64,000 nt of DNA from Pseudomonas sp. B20(2017) (GTDB lineage: Bacteria > Pseudomonadota > Gammaproteobacteria > Pseudomonadales > Pseudomonadaceae), in assembly GCF_002113125.1 (NCBI RefSeq), contig NZ_NEJP01000018.1, positions 1 to 64,000 on the forward strand. The letters are read 5' to 3'. A program made the translations under genes and the position numbers. The notes beneath the pieces were generated by a model. It was given only the letters and a program-made list of their open reading frames with translations. It was not told where the DNA came from and made no database searches. This document shows positions 33,512 to 42,638 of this stretch, piece by piece. Each line of letters begins with the position of its first letter. The first letter of the stretch is position 1.

Positions 33512-34858
33512 ATGACTGATCTGCTCACGTCCATTCAAGCCGCGCTCGGCTTGTCCCGCACGCCGATTCCGTTCACCGGCGAGGGCGCCCTGCCCTCGGC
33601 GTTTGCCGTTACCGACCTTGCCTGCGCGAGTATTGCCGCTGCGGGGCAAGCCGTCGCCGAACTCCTCAAACAGCAAACCGGCCACTTGCCCGGAATTGAA
33701 GTCGACCGCCGCCTCGCCTCGTTCTGGTTCGCCACTTCACTAAGACCGATCGGCTGGGAAGTCCCGCCGCTATGGGATCCGGTAGCCGGAGACTACGCAA
33801 CAAAGGACGGCTGGATTCGCCTGCACACCAACGCCCCGCATCATCGCGCCGCTGCTGAAAGCGTGCTCGGCGCTTGTGCCGACCGCGCGGCGATGGCAGC
33901 GAAAGTCGCGCAGTGGGCCAGTGCCGATCTGGAGCAAGCGGTGGTCGAGGCCAAGGGCTGTGCGGCTGAAATGCGCAGTTGGGAACAGTGGCAGAAACAT
34001 CCCCAAGGATTGGCGGTGAATGCCGAACCCTTGGTGCATTTCAGTGATGGGAAAGACGAAAGCCACCAACCCTGGCAAGGCTCGGTGGCGCAGCCATTGG
34101 CCGGGCTCAAGGTGCTCGATCTGACTCGCGTACTGGCCGGCCCGACTGCCAGCCGTTTTCTTGCAGGGCTCGGCGCCAACGTGCTGCGCATCGACCCGCC
34201 GACCTGGAACGAACCCGGCGTGGTGCCGGAAGTGACCCTCGGCAAACGTTGTGCACGACTGGATCTGCATGAGCCGGCAGATCGCGCAGTGTTCGAAAGT
34301 CTGCTCAAGGATGCCGACATCCTTCTGCACGGCTATCGCGCCGATGCCCTTGAACATCTTGGCTTCGGCGTCGAACGCCGCCGGCAACTCGCGCCGGGGC
34401 TGATCGACGTTTGCCTCAACGCCTACGGCTGGAGCGGCCCGTGGCAGAACCGCCGGGGCTTCGACAGTCTGGTGCAGATGAGCAGCGGGATTGCCGAAGC
34501 CGGGCAGCGCTGGAAGCAGGCGGACAAACCGACACCGCTGCCGGTGCAGGCGCTGGATCATGCGACGGGGTATCTGATGGCGGCGAGTGTGATTCGGTTG
34601 CTGACGCAGCGACTGAGCAGCGGTCATGGAGGTTCGGCGCGGTTATCGTTGGCGCGGACGGCGAAGTTGTTGATTGAGCATGGGCCGGGGACGGACGAAA
34701 TGTTGCGTCCGGAGGATGCAAAGGATCAGGGGTTGCAGATAGAGCAGACACCATGGGGGCCGGCGCATCGGCTACATGCACCGCTTCTTATTACTGGAAC
34801 GCCGTTGCAGTGGTCTTTGCCAGCGAGTGAATTGGGGTCGCATCGAGCGCAGTGGTGA
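33512..34858 (+). CDS. CaiB/BaiF family (class III) CoA-transferase
   Basis: A 448-residue protein with the class III CoA-transferase core in its second half: LAGLKVLDLTRVLAGPTASRFLAGLGANVLRIDPP. The likely catalytic Asp is in RRGFDSLVQMSSGIAE. The first 190 residues are a less conserved region also seen in long family members. It should move CoA between carboxylic acids; no substrate can be named. The start at 33512 lies inside a strong hairpin context. It stands alone between the chemoreceptor and the convergent alkA-like gene. Confidence 0.85.
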   Translation: MTDLLTSIQAALGLSRTPIPFTGEGALPSAFAVTDLACASIAAAGQAVAELLKQQTGHLPGIEVDRRLASFWFATSLRPIGWEVPPLWDPVAGDYATKDGWIRLHTNAPHHRAAAESVLGACADRAAMAAKVAQWASADLEQAVVEAKGCAAEMRSWEQWQKHPQGLAVNAEPLVHFSDGKDESHQPWQGSVAQPLAGLKVLDLTRVLAGPTASRFLAGLGANVLRIDPPTWNEPGVVPEVTLGKRCARLDLHEPADRAVFESLLKDADILLHGYRADALEHLGFGVERRRQLAPGLIDVCLNAYGWSGPWQNRRGFDSLVQMSSGIAEAGQRWKQADKPTPLPVQALDHATGYLMAASVIRLLTQRLSSGHGGSARLSLARTAKLLIEHGPGTDEMLRPEDAKDQGLQIEQTPWGPAHRLHAPLLITGTPLQWSLPASELGSHRAQW

Positions 34859-34872
34859 TCTTTCCACCGCTT

Positions 34873-34960
34873 TCGCGAGCAAGCTCGCTCCCACAGTGGA
34901 TCGAGGGCGCCACATTCCTGGACTGATCGCCAATTCTTGTGGGAGCGAGCTTGCTCGCGA
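34873..34960. repeat. REP pair in reversed order
   Basis: Here the TCGCGAGCAAGCTCGCTCC arm comes first and the GTGGGAGCGAGCTTGCTC arm second, the opposite of the other doublets in the window. It lies between convergent genes. Confidence 0.85.
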
Positions 34961-34991
34961 AGAGGCCAGAACTTACAAACCAGAATCAGGG

Positions 34992-35843
34992 TCAATCCGC
35001 ACGACTCAAGGATGTCCACAACATCTGCGCCGCATACCCCCGAAACGGCCGCCAGGCCTCTGCCCGGGCAGACAACTCCCGCACAGTCATCCGTTCCCCC
35101 TCCAGCACCTCCAGCGCCCGCAGCAACCCCACATCCCCGGTCGGAAAACCGTCCATGTCCCGCAACTGGCGCAGGGCAATGTACTGAGCCGTCCAGTCGC
35201 CGATCCCGTGCAGCGCCAGCAACCTCGTCGTCCCGGAGGCAAACAGCAACGGATCGTCCAGCGACGCCTGCGCCACCCCGGACAAGGTGCGCCCCCGACT
35301 TTTCGGCATACCCAGCGCCGCCAGATCAACGTTCGCCAAAACCTTTGCCTGAGGAAAAACATGAGTCAGGCCCGGCACTGAAGAACGCAAAGGCTCGCCA
35401 TACTGCGCCACCAGTTTCCCCGCCAGCCGGATCGCCGCAACCACGGTAATCTGCTGCCCCAGCACCGCGCGAAACGCCAGCTCCAAACCATCCCACGCCC
35501 CCGGCACCCGCAACCCCGGGCGCTCGGCGATCAGCCGCGCCAGCAACGGATCCGCCGCCAGATGCCGCTGCATGGTCGGCAGTTCCGCATCCAGATCAAA
35601 CATCCGTCGCAAGCGCGCGACGATCTCGGGAACCGCCGACGGATCCGGGAAATCCAGTTCCACCTCCAGCGCATCACCGTCACCGGGCCAGACCGAAACC
35701 GTACCGTGAAGCCCGTTCAACCCGATGCTGCGCGAATACACCCCATCGACCACCGTCTCCATCCCCGTCACCGCCCGCGCCGCGAGAAACCCGAGCATCG
35801 CCGGCCAGTCGTAAGATCCCCGATAGTCGAGCCGCAATCTCAC
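34992..35843 (-). CDS. alkA: DNA-3-methyladenine glycosylase II (AlkA-like)
   Basis: A 283-residue base-excision glycosylase of the AlkA/HhH-GPD family. An N-terminal AlkA_N domain (about 1-110) precedes the helix-hairpin-helix LLALHGIGDWTAQYIALRQL. The catalytic Asp is in GFPTGDVGLLRAL, and WRPFRGYAAQMLW is typical of the C-terminus. It removes alkylated bases. The GTG start overlaps the stop of the arcD-like gene (GTGA, 4 bases), so it is translated from that transcript, an unusual partner. No Ada domain is fused. Confidence 0.9.
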   Translation of the reverse strand: MRLRLDYRGSYDWPAMLGFLAARAVTGMETVVDGVYSRSIGLNGLHGTVSVWPGDGDALEVELDFPDPSAVPEIVARLRRMFDLDAELPTMQRHLAADPLLARLIAERPGLRVPGAWDGLELAFRAVLGQQITVVAAIRLAGKLVAQYGEPLRSSVPGLTHVFPQAKVLANVDLAALGMPKSRGRTLSGVAQASLDDPLLFASGTTRLLALHGIGDWTAQYIALRQLRDMDGFPTGDVGLLRALEVLEGERMTVRELSARAEAWRPFRGYAAQMLWTSLSRAD

Positions 35844-37267
35844 AGTGACAACACGCCGCTGTACAACCCGTAGGCCGCGAGCCCGGCCCCGACAATGACG
35901 CAGGTGAAAATCCCCTTCTCGAGCGTGGTGAACAGCGGCTCGCCCTGCTCATGCTTGGCCTTGGCGAACAGGATCACCCCCGGCGCATACAACAGCGCCG
36001 ACAACAGCAGGTATTTCACCCCGCCGGCATACAACAACCAGACCGCATAACACAGGGCGATACCGCCGATCAGCAGATCCTTGGTGCGTTCGGCGGAAGC
36101 ATGTTCATAAGTTTCACCCCGTCCGCTGAGCAATACGGCGTAGGCCGCCGACCACAGATACGGCACCAGAATCATCGACGAGGCGAGGTAAATCAGGCTG
36201 GTGTAGGTTCCGGCGGAAAACAGCGTGATCAGCAGGAAAATCTGGATCATCACGTTGGTCAGCCACAACGCATTGACCGGCACATGGTTGGCGTTTTCCT
36301 TTTCCAGGAACGCCGGCATCGTATTGTCCTTGGCGGTGGCGAACAGGATCTCCGCGCACAACAACGCCCATGACAGCAACGCACCGAGCAACGAAATGGC
36401 CAGGCCCACGCTGATCAGCAACGCGCCCCATGGCCCGACGATGTGCTCCAGCACGGCGGCAAGCGACGGGTTCTGCAAGGTCGCCAGCTCCGGCTGACTC
36501 ATGATCCCAAGCGACAGCACATTGACCAGCACCAGCAGCGCCAGCACACCGAGGAAACCGATCACCGTGGCCCGGCCCACGTCCGTGCGTTTCTCCGCCC
36601 GCGCCGAGTAAACGCTGGCGCCTTCGATACCGATGAACACGAACACGGTGACCAGCATCATGTTGCGCACCTGATCCATCACGCCGCCGAAATTCGGGTT
36701 GCTGCGGCCCCAGATGTCGCGGGTAAAAATGTCGGCCTTGAACGCCACAGCGGCAATGACCACGAACATGATCAACGGAATGATCTTGGCCACGGTGGTC
36801 AACTGATTGATCAGCGCCGCCTCCTTGATCCCGCGCATCACCAGAAAGTGCACGGCCCACAACAGCACCGAGGCGCAGCCAATGGCAATCGGCGTATTGC
36901 CCTGACCGAACACCGGAAAGAAGTAACCGAGGGTGCTGAACAGCAACACGAAATACCCGACGTTGCCAAGCCAGGCGCTGATCCAGTAACCCCACGCCGA
37001 AGAAAACCCCATGTAGTCGCCGAACCCGGCCTTGGCATAGGCATAGACGCCGGAGTCCAGTTCCGGTTTCCGGTTGGCCAGGGTCTGGAACACGAAGGCC
37101 AGCGTGAGCATGCCGATCGCCGTGATGCCCCAGCCGATGAGGATCGCCCCCGCATCGGCCCGGGCCGCCATATTCTGCGGCAGGGAAAAAATCCCCCCGC
37201 CGATCATCGAACCCACCACCAGGGCGATCAGTGCGCCAAGGCGCAGTTTTTGCGTCGGTTGCGACAT
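35840..37267 (-). CDS. ArcD-like basic amino acid antiporter (paralogue of arcD)
   Basis: A 475-residue APC-superfamily transporter with about 12 spans. It begins KLRLGALIALVVGSMIGGGIFS, the consensus binding segment of the arginine:ornithine and lysine:cadaverine group. It is near identical in pattern and equal in length to the divergent arcD (37717-39144), for example ISAWLGNVGYFVLLFSTLGYF in both. The ATG at 37267 has a TTGGAGACG ribosome site. It lies away from arcABC and is joined to alkA, so it may serve a different exchange such as arginine/agmatine or ornithine under other conditions (inference). Confidence 0.9.
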   Translation of the reverse strand: MSQPTQKLRLGALIALVVGSMIGGGIFSLPQNMAARADAGAILIGWGITAIGMLTLAFVFQTLANRKPELDSGVYAYAKAGFGDYMGFSSAWGYWISAWLGNVGYFVLLFSTLGYFFPVFGQGNTPIAIGCASVLLWAVHFLVMRGIKEAALINQLTTVAKIIPLIMFVVIAAVAFKADIFTRDIWGRSNPNFGGVMDQVRNMMLVTVFVFIGIEGASVYSARAEKRTDVGRATVIGFLGVLALLVLVNVLSLGIMSQPELATLQNPSLAAVLEHIVGPWGALLISVGLAISLLGALLSWALLCAEILFATAKDNTMPAFLEKENANHVPVNALWLTNVMIQIFLLITLFSAGTYTSLIYLASSMILVPYLWSAAYAVLLSGRGETYEHASAERTKDLLIGGIALCYAVWLLYAGGVKYLLLSALLYAPGVILFAKAKHEQGEPLFTTLEKGIFTCVIVGAGLAAYGLYSGVLSL

Positions 37268-37716
37268 TCCAGCGTCTCCAAGTTCCAGAGCGGCGAATGC
37301 CGCGAAACCGTTATGCAACCGGTTTTAACTAAATGGATAAAGCGTAATGACGTTTATTGAATAACGCCAACTTGCGCCCTTTATATATAGCCATTGGCGC
37401 TAACGCCGTAGCACGCTCAGGCAGTTTTGTGCGCGAATCCTAATAAATCAATTCTGTACTGAAAACAGCGTTGAAAAATTTGCCAAAACCGCAAAACGAA
37501 CTAGCGTGATAATTCGAAAGTAATAGGAGTCATTCTTAAAAAATCCGGACAAGAGGCCTCTGCGACGGGCCTTCCAGCTAGAAGGCTTATCCCTGAAACG
37601 GCTTCATAAGTCATTCATTAACAATGGAATGTGACTATGCACTGATCTAAGTCAGCTGTTTGAAAAGCCAACAGAACTACGCTGTGAACTCTTCTCTCCT
37701 GCAATGGAGTCATGCA
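37268..37716. other. Divergent control region of the two arcD genes
   Basis: This 449-base spacer is more AT-rich than its flanks. It contains one possible Anr box (37642-37655) placed well for arcD, and a GCCTTC/GAAGGC hairpin at 37569-37586. No clear small ORF or tRNA is present. ArgR sites, expected for arc genes, could not be recognised by eye. Confidence 0.6.
37642..37655 (+). promoter_or_regulatory. Possible Anr box before arcD
   Basis: CTGAT-CTAA-GTCAG agrees with TTGAT-N4-ATCAA at seven of ten positions. It is centred about 41 bases before a plausible start with TACGCT as -10. Anr activation of arcDABC is established in Pseudomonas; this site is a candidate. Confidence 0.45.
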
Positions 37717-39144
37717 ATGTCTGAAGCTCCCGGAAAACTGCGACTAGGTGCACTGGTTGCATTGGTAGTCGGTTCAATGATCGGTGGCGGGATATTCTCT
37801 TTGCCACAAAACATGGCCGCCAGTGCCGATGTCGGCGCGGTACTGATCGGTTGGGCCATCACCGCTGTCGGCATGCTCACCCTCGCTTTCGTCTTTCAAA
37901 CCCTCGCCAATCGCAAGCCTGACCTGGACGGCGGTGTCTACGCCTACGCCAAGGCCGGTTTTGGCGACTACATGGGTTTCTCCTCGGCCTGGGGTTACTG
38001 GATCAGTGCCTGGCTGGGCAACGTCGGTTACTTCGTTCTGCTCTTCAGTACCCTCGGCTATTTCTTCCCGGTGTTCGGTGAAGGCAACACGGTTGCGGCC
38101 GTGGTCGGCGCCTCGGTACTGCTGTGGGCCGTACACTTCCTGGTGCTGCGCGGGATCAAGGAAGCGGCGTTCATCAACCTCGTGACCACCGTCGCCAAGG
38201 TCGTGCCGCTGCTGCTGTTCGTATTGATCGCGCTCTTCGCCTTCAAACTGGACATCTTCACCGCCGACATCTGGGGCATGAAAAACCCGGATCTGGGCAG
38301 CGTGATGAACCAGGTGCGCAACATGATGCTGGTCACCGTGTGGGTGTTCATCGGCATCGAAGGCGCGAGCATCTTCTCGGCCCGGGCGGAAAAACGTTCG
38401 GACGTCGGCAAGGCGACCGTGATCGGTTTCATCACCGTGCTGCTGTTCCTGGTGCTGGTGAACGTGCTGTCGCTGGGCATCATGACCCAGCCGGAACTGG
38501 CCAAGCTGCAGAACCCGTCGATGGCTGCCGTGCTGGAACACGTGGTCGGTCACTGGGGCGCGGTGCTGATCAGCGTCGGTCTGATCATCTCGCTGCTCGG
38601 GGCGTTGCTGTCGTGGGTGCTGCTGTGTGCGGAGATCATGTTCGCCGCCGCCAAGGACCACACCATGCCGGAGTTCCTGCGCAAGGAGAACGCCAACCAT
38701 GTGCCGGTCAACGCCCTGTGGCTGACCAACGCGATGGTGCAGCTGTTCCTGATCATCACCCTGTTCTCGGCCAGCACTTACCTGTCGCTGATCTACCTCG
38801 CCACTTCGATGATTCTGGTGCCGTACCTGTGGTCGGCGGCCTACGCCCTGCTGCTGGCGGTACGCGGCGAAAGCTACGAAGGCTTCGCGGCCGAACGGCG
38901 CAAGGACCTGATCATCGGCGCCATCGCCCTGATCTATGCGGTGTGGCTGCTCTACGCCGGTGGCGTGAAGTATTTGCTGCTGTCGGCCCTGCTCTATGCC
39001 CCCGGCGCGATCCTGTTCGCCAAGGCCAAGCTCGAACTCAAACAACCGGTTTTCACCAACGTCGAGAAGCTGATTTTCGCCGCAGTGGTCGTGGGCGCCC
39101 TCGTGGCCGCCTACGGACTGTATGACGGCTTCCTGACTCTGTAA
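37717..39144 (+). CDS. arcD: Arginine/ornithine antiporter ArcD
   Basis: A 475-residue, about 12-span antiporter that brings in arginine and exports ornithine in the arginine deiminase pathway. The APC signature KLRLGALVALVVGSMIGGGIFS stands at the N-terminus, and GIEGASIFSARAEKR is a conserved middle block. The ATG at 37717 follows TGGAGTCATGCA. It is the first gene of arcDABC, 34 bases before arcA. The pathway yields ATP from arginine when oxygen is low. Confidence 0.95.
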   Translation: MSEAPGKLRLGALVALVVGSMIGGGIFSLPQNMAASADVGAVLIGWAITAVGMLTLAFVFQTLANRKPDLDGGVYAYAKAGFGDYMGFSSAWGYWISAWLGNVGYFVLLFSTLGYFFPVFGEGNTVAAVVGASVLLWAVHFLVLRGIKEAAFINLVTTVAKVVPLLLFVLIALFAFKLDIFTADIWGMKNPDLGSVMNQVRNMMLVTVWVFIGIEGASIFSARAEKRSDVGKATVIGFITVLLFLVLVNVLSLGIMTQPELAKLQNPSMAAVLEHVVGHWGAVLISVGLIISLLGALLSWVLLCAEIMFAAAKDHTMPEFLRKENANHVPVNALWLTNAMVQLFLIITLFSASTYLSLIYLATSMILVPYLWSAAYALLLAVRGESYEGFAAERRKDLIIGAIALIYAVWLLYAGGVKYLLLSALLYAPGAILFAKAKLELKQPVFTNVEKLIFAAVVVGALVAAYGLYDGFLTL

Positions 39145-39178
39145 TTGCCCAACGTTTTCTCTCTGGAGGATCACTGAA

Positions 39179-40435
39179 ATGACCACGGAAAAAGTTAAGT
39201 ACGGCGTCCATTCCGAAGCCGGCAAACTGCGCAAAGTCATGGTTTGCTCCCCAGGTCTGGCCCATCAGCGGCTGACCCCGAGCAACTGCGACGAACTGCT
39301 GTTCGACGATGTGATCTGGGTCAACCAGGCCAAGCGCGACCACTTCGACTTCGTGACCAAGATGCGCGAGCGCGGCATTGAAGTGCTGGAAATGCACAAC
39401 CTGCTGACCGACATCGTTTCCAACCCCGAAGCGCTGAAATGGATTCTGGATCGCAAGATCACCCCTGACACCGTCGGCGTCGGCCTGACCAACGAAGTGC
39501 GCAGCTGGCTCGAAGGCCTGGAGCCACGCAAGCTCGCCGAGTTCCTGATCGGCGGCGTGGCCGGCGAGGATCTGCCGGACAGCGAAGGCGCCAGCGTGAT
39601 CAAGATGTACCGCGACTACCTGGGCCACTCCAGCTTCCTGCTCGACCCGTTGCCCAACACCCAGTTCACCCGCGACACCACTTGCTGGATCTACGGCGGC
39701 GTGACGCTCAACCCGATGTACTGGCCGGCCCGTCGCCAGGAAACCCTGTTGACCACCGCCATCTACAAGTTCCACCCCGACTTCACCGGTGCCGACTTCG
39801 AAGTCTGGTACGGCGATCCGGACAAGGACCACGGCAAAGCCACTCTCGAGGGCGGCGACGTGATGCCGATCGGCAACGGCGTGGTGTTGATCGGCATGGG
39901 CGAGCGCTCCTCGCGCCAGGCCATCGGTCAACTGGCCCAATCGCTGTTCGCCAAAGGCGCGGCCGACAAAGTCGTGGTCGCCGGCCTGCCGAAATCCCGC
40001 GCGGCAATGCACCTGGATACCGTGTTCAGCTTCTGCGACCGCGACCTGGTGACGGTCTTCCCGGAAGTGGTCAAGGAAATCGTGCCGTTCATCATCCGTC
40101 CTGACGAAAGCAAACCGTATGGCCTGGACGTACGACGGGAGAACAAAACGTTCCTCGAAGTGGTGGCCAACTCGCTCAATCTGCCGAACCTGCGCGTCGT
40201 CGAAACCGGCGGCAACAGCTTCGCCGCCGAACGCGAGCAATGGGATGACGGCAACAACGTCGTGGCCGTGGAACCAGGCGTGGTCATCGGCTACGACCGC
40301 AACACCTACACCAACACCCTGCTGCGCAAGGCCGGGGTCGAGGTCATCACCATCAGCGCCGGCGAACTGGGCCGTGGCCGTGGCGGCGGCCACTGCATGA
40401 CCTGCCCGATCGTGCGCGACCCGATCGACTACTAA
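39179..40435 (+). CDS. arcA: Arginine deiminase
   Basis: A 418-residue enzyme of the guanidino-group-modifying superfamily that hydrolyses arginine to citrulline and ammonia. The nucleophile C406 lies in GGGHCMTCP, the same number as in the P. aeruginosa enzyme. LEGGDVMPIGNG and FTRDTTCWIYGG hold further active-site residues. The sequence GGATCACTGAA before the ATG is a good ribosome site. A 9-bp stem-loop lies between it and arcB. Confidence 0.97.
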   Translation: MTTEKVKYGVHSEAGKLRKVMVCSPGLAHQRLTPSNCDELLFDDVIWVNQAKRDHFDFVTKMRERGIEVLEMHNLLTDIVSNPEALKWILDRKITPDTVGVGLTNEVRSWLEGLEPRKLAEFLIGGVAGEDLPDSEGASVIKMYRDYLGHSSFLLDPLPNTQFTRDTTCWIYGGVTLNPMYWPARRQETLLTTAIYKFHPDFTGADFEVWYGDPDKDHGKATLEGGDVMPIGNGVVLIGMGERSSRQAIGQLAQSLFAKGAADKVVVAGLPKSRAAMHLDTVFSFCDRDLVTVFPEVVKEIVPFIIRPDESKPYGLDVRRENKTFLEVVANSLNLPNLRVVETGGNSFAAEREQWDDGNNVVAVEPGVVIGYDRNTYTNTLLRKAGVEVITISAGELGRGRGGGHCMTCPIVRDPIDY

Positions 40436-40446
40436 ACGACCATCTC

Positions 40447-40476
40447 CCCGGCCGCACTGACCCTGTCGCGGCCGGG
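40447..40476 (+). promoter_or_regulatory. Intercistronic stem-loop between arcA and arcB
   Basis: CCCGGCCGC pairs with GCGGCCGGG over a 12-base loop, with no U tract. It may be a stability or processing element; arc mRNA is known to be processed in P. aeruginosa. Confidence 0.6.
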
Positions 40477-40504
40477 CCGATTATCGAATCCAAGGAGAAT
40501 CATC

Positions 40505-41515
40505 ATGGCGTTCAACATTCACAACCGTAACCTGCTCAGCCTGGAACACCACACCCCACGTGAGCTGCGTTACCTGCTCGACCTGTCCCGCGACCTCAAA
40601 CGCGCCAAGTACACCGGCACCGAGCAGCAACACCTGAAGGGCAACAACATCGCCCTGATCTTCGAAAAAACCTCGACTCGCACCCGCTGCGCGTTCGAAG
40701 TTGCCGCTTATGACCAGGGCGCCAACGTCACCTACATCGACCCGAACTCTTCGCAGATCGGCCACAAGGAAAGCATGAAGGACACAGCCCGCGTGCTGGG
40801 TCGCATGTACGACGCCATCGAGTACCGTGGCTTCAAGCAGGAAATCGTCGAAGAACTGGCCAAGTTCGCTGGCGTGCCGGTGTTCAACGGCCTGACCGAT
40901 GAATATCACCCGACCCAGATGATTGCCGACGTGCTGACCATGCGTGAGCACGCCGACAAGCCAATCCACGAGATCAGCTACGCCTACCTGGGCGACGCGC
41001 GCAACAACATGGGCAACTCGCTGCTGTTGGTCGGCTCCAAGCTGGGTATGGACGTGCGTATCTGCGCGCCGAAAGCCCTGTGGCCGCACGACGACCTGGT
41101 GGATCGCTGCAAAAAATACGCGGAGGAAAGTGGCGCGCGCATCACCCTGACCGAAGACCCGAAAGCCGCCGTCAAAGGCGTGGACTTCATCCACACCGAT
41201 GTCTGGGTATCGATGGGCGAACCGGTGGAAGCCTGGGCCGAGCGTATCCAGCAACTGCTGCCGTATCAGGTCAACGCCGAGCTGATGAAAGCCACCGGCA
41301 ACCCGCGCACCAAGTTCATGCACTGCCTGCCGGCGTTCCACAACAGCGATACCAAGGTCGGCAAACAGATTGCCGAACAGTATCCGCACCTGAAAAACGG
41401 CATCGAAGTGACCGACGACGTGTTCGAGTCGCCTGCCTGCATCGCCTTCGAGCAAGCGGAAAACCGCATGCACACCATCAAGGCGATTCTGGTGTCGACC
41501 CTGGCTGATCTGTAA
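40505..41515 (+). CDS. arcB: Ornithine carbamoyltransferase, catabolic
   Basis: A 336-residue transcarbamylase working in the breakdown direction, citrulline plus phosphate to ornithine and carbamoyl phosphate. The carbamoyl-phosphate site is STRTR (residues 57-61). FNGLTDEYHPTQMIAD and HCLPAFH (273-279) are the ornithine-side motifs. The length of 336 matches the catabolic dodecameric form rather than shorter ArgF. The sequence AAGGAGAATCATC gives a strong ribosome site. Confidence 0.96.
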   Translation: MAFNIHNRNLLSLEHHTPRELRYLLDLSRDLKRAKYTGTEQQHLKGNNIALIFEKTSTRTRCAFEVAAYDQGANVTYIDPNSSQIGHKESMKDTARVLGRMYDAIEYRGFKQEIVEELAKFAGVPVFNGLTDEYHPTQMIADVLTMREHADKPIHEISYAYLGDARNNMGNSLLLVGSKLGMDVRICAPKALWPHDDLVDRCKKYAEESGARITLTEDPKAAVKGVDFIHTDVWVSMGEPVEAWAERIQQLLPYQVNAELMKATGNPRTKFMHCLPAFHNSDTKVGKQIAEQYPHLKNGIEVTDDVFESPACIAFEQAENRMHTIKAILVSTLADL

Positions 41516-41540
41516 CCCACTGAGGGAACCGCCTCCCCAT

Positions 41541-41628
41541 GTGGGAGCGGGCTTGCTCGCGAAAGCGGAGTGTCATTCAACAGTGATGTCTACTGATCTG
41601 ACGCCTTCGCGAGCAAGCCCGCTCCCAC
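41541..41628. repeat. REP doublet inside the arc operon
   Basis: An inverted pair of GTGGGAGCGGGCTTGCTCGC units between arcB and arcC, likely to affect the amount or stability of the arcC message. Confidence 0.9.
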
Positions 41629-41695
41629 AAGGGATCCTGGTTTCAACATGGACACGAGTCGTTTGCCATTCCTCTGTACAAGAAGGACCAGCACC

Positions 41696-42625
41696 ATGCG
41701 TATCGTCGTAGCTCTGGGCGGTAACGCCCTGCTCCGCCGTGGTGAGCCGATGACCGCTGACAACCAGCGCGCCAACATCCGCATCGCCACCGAGCAAATC
41801 GCCAAGATCCATCCCGGCAATCAACTGGTCATCGCCCACGGCAATGGCCCGCAAGTCGGCCTGCTATCGTTGCAAGGCCTCTCCTACAAACCCGATGAAG
41901 CTTACCCTCTGGACGTGCTCGGTGCCGAAACCGAAGGCATGATCGGCTACATCATCGAACAGGAACTGGGCAACCTGCTGGACTTCGAAGTCCCGTTCGC
42001 CACCCTGCTCACCCAGGTCGAAGTCGATCCCAAGGACCCGGCCTTCAAGGACCCGACCAAGTTCATCGGCCCGGTCTACGCCAAGGACGAGGCTGAGCGC
42101 CTGGCCAAGGAAAAAGGCTGGGTGGTCAAGGCCGACGGTGACAAGTACCGCCGCGTGGTTGCCAGTCCGAAACCCAAGCGCATCTTCGAAATCCGTCCGA
42201 TCAAGTGGCTGCTGGACAAGGGCAGCATCGTGATCTGCGCGGGCGGCGGCGGCATCCCGACCATGTATGACGAGCAGCGCAATCTCAAAGGCATCGAGGC
42301 CGTCATCGACAAGGACCTGTGCTCGTCGCTGCTCGCCGAACAACTGGAAGCCGATCTGTTGGTGATCGCCACCGACGTCAACGCGGCTTACATCGACTTC
42401 AACAAGCCAACCCAGAAAGCCATCGCCCAGGCCCACCCGGACGAACTCGAACGCCTGGGCTTCGCCGCTGGCTCCATGGGGCCGAAGGTGCAGGCAGCCT
42501 GTGAATTTGCGCGCCATACTGGCAAGGTCGCGGTGATCGGTTCGCTGGCGGACATCGAAGCCATCGTCCAGGGTACTGCCGGTACGCGGGTCAGCACGGC
42601 CGCGCCGGGGATCACCTACCGATAA
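41696..42625 (+). CDS. arcC: Carbamate kinase
   Basis: A 309-residue amino-acid-kinase-fold enzyme that makes ATP from carbamoyl phosphate and ADP, the energy-yielding step of the pathway. The N-terminus MRIVVALGGNALLRRGEP, the HGNGPQVGLL block, CAGGGGIPT and the C-terminal GTAGTRV fit the family. The ATG at 41696 follows AAGGACCAGCACC; the frame is open to 41648 but without conserved residues. Confidence 0.96.
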   Translation: MRIVVALGGNALLRRGEPMTADNQRANIRIATEQIAKIHPGNQLVIAHGNGPQVGLLSLQGLSYKPDEAYPLDVLGAETEGMIGYIIEQELGNLLDFEVPFATLLTQVEVDPKDPAFKDPTKFIGPVYAKDEAERLAKEKGWVVKADGDKYRRVVASPKPKRIFEIRPIKWLLDKGSIVICAGGGGIPTMYDEQRNLKGIEAVIDKDLCSSLLAEQLEADLLVIATDVNAAYIDFNKPTQKAIAQAHPDELERLGFAAGSMGPKVQAACEFARHTGKVAVIGSLADIEAIVQGTAGTRVSTAAPGITYR

Positions 42626-42638
42626 AAAGAAACTCCGG

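Noticed and set aside
31075..33534. 819-codon open frame opposite the chemoreceptor
   Set aside because: The sense strand encodes a full MCP with the conserved tip; the antisense product has no recognisable domain.
37357..37370. TTGAATAACGCCAA as an Anr box for the left ArcD paralogue
   Set aside because: Only the outer TTGA and CAA parts match and the second half is poor, so it was not listed as a feature.
41648..41695. Upstream extension of arcC to 41648
   Set aside because: The added residues are not conserved and the internal ATG has AAGGACC ahead of it; the same reasoning was used against long starts of gcvH2, nadA, queC and gcsR.
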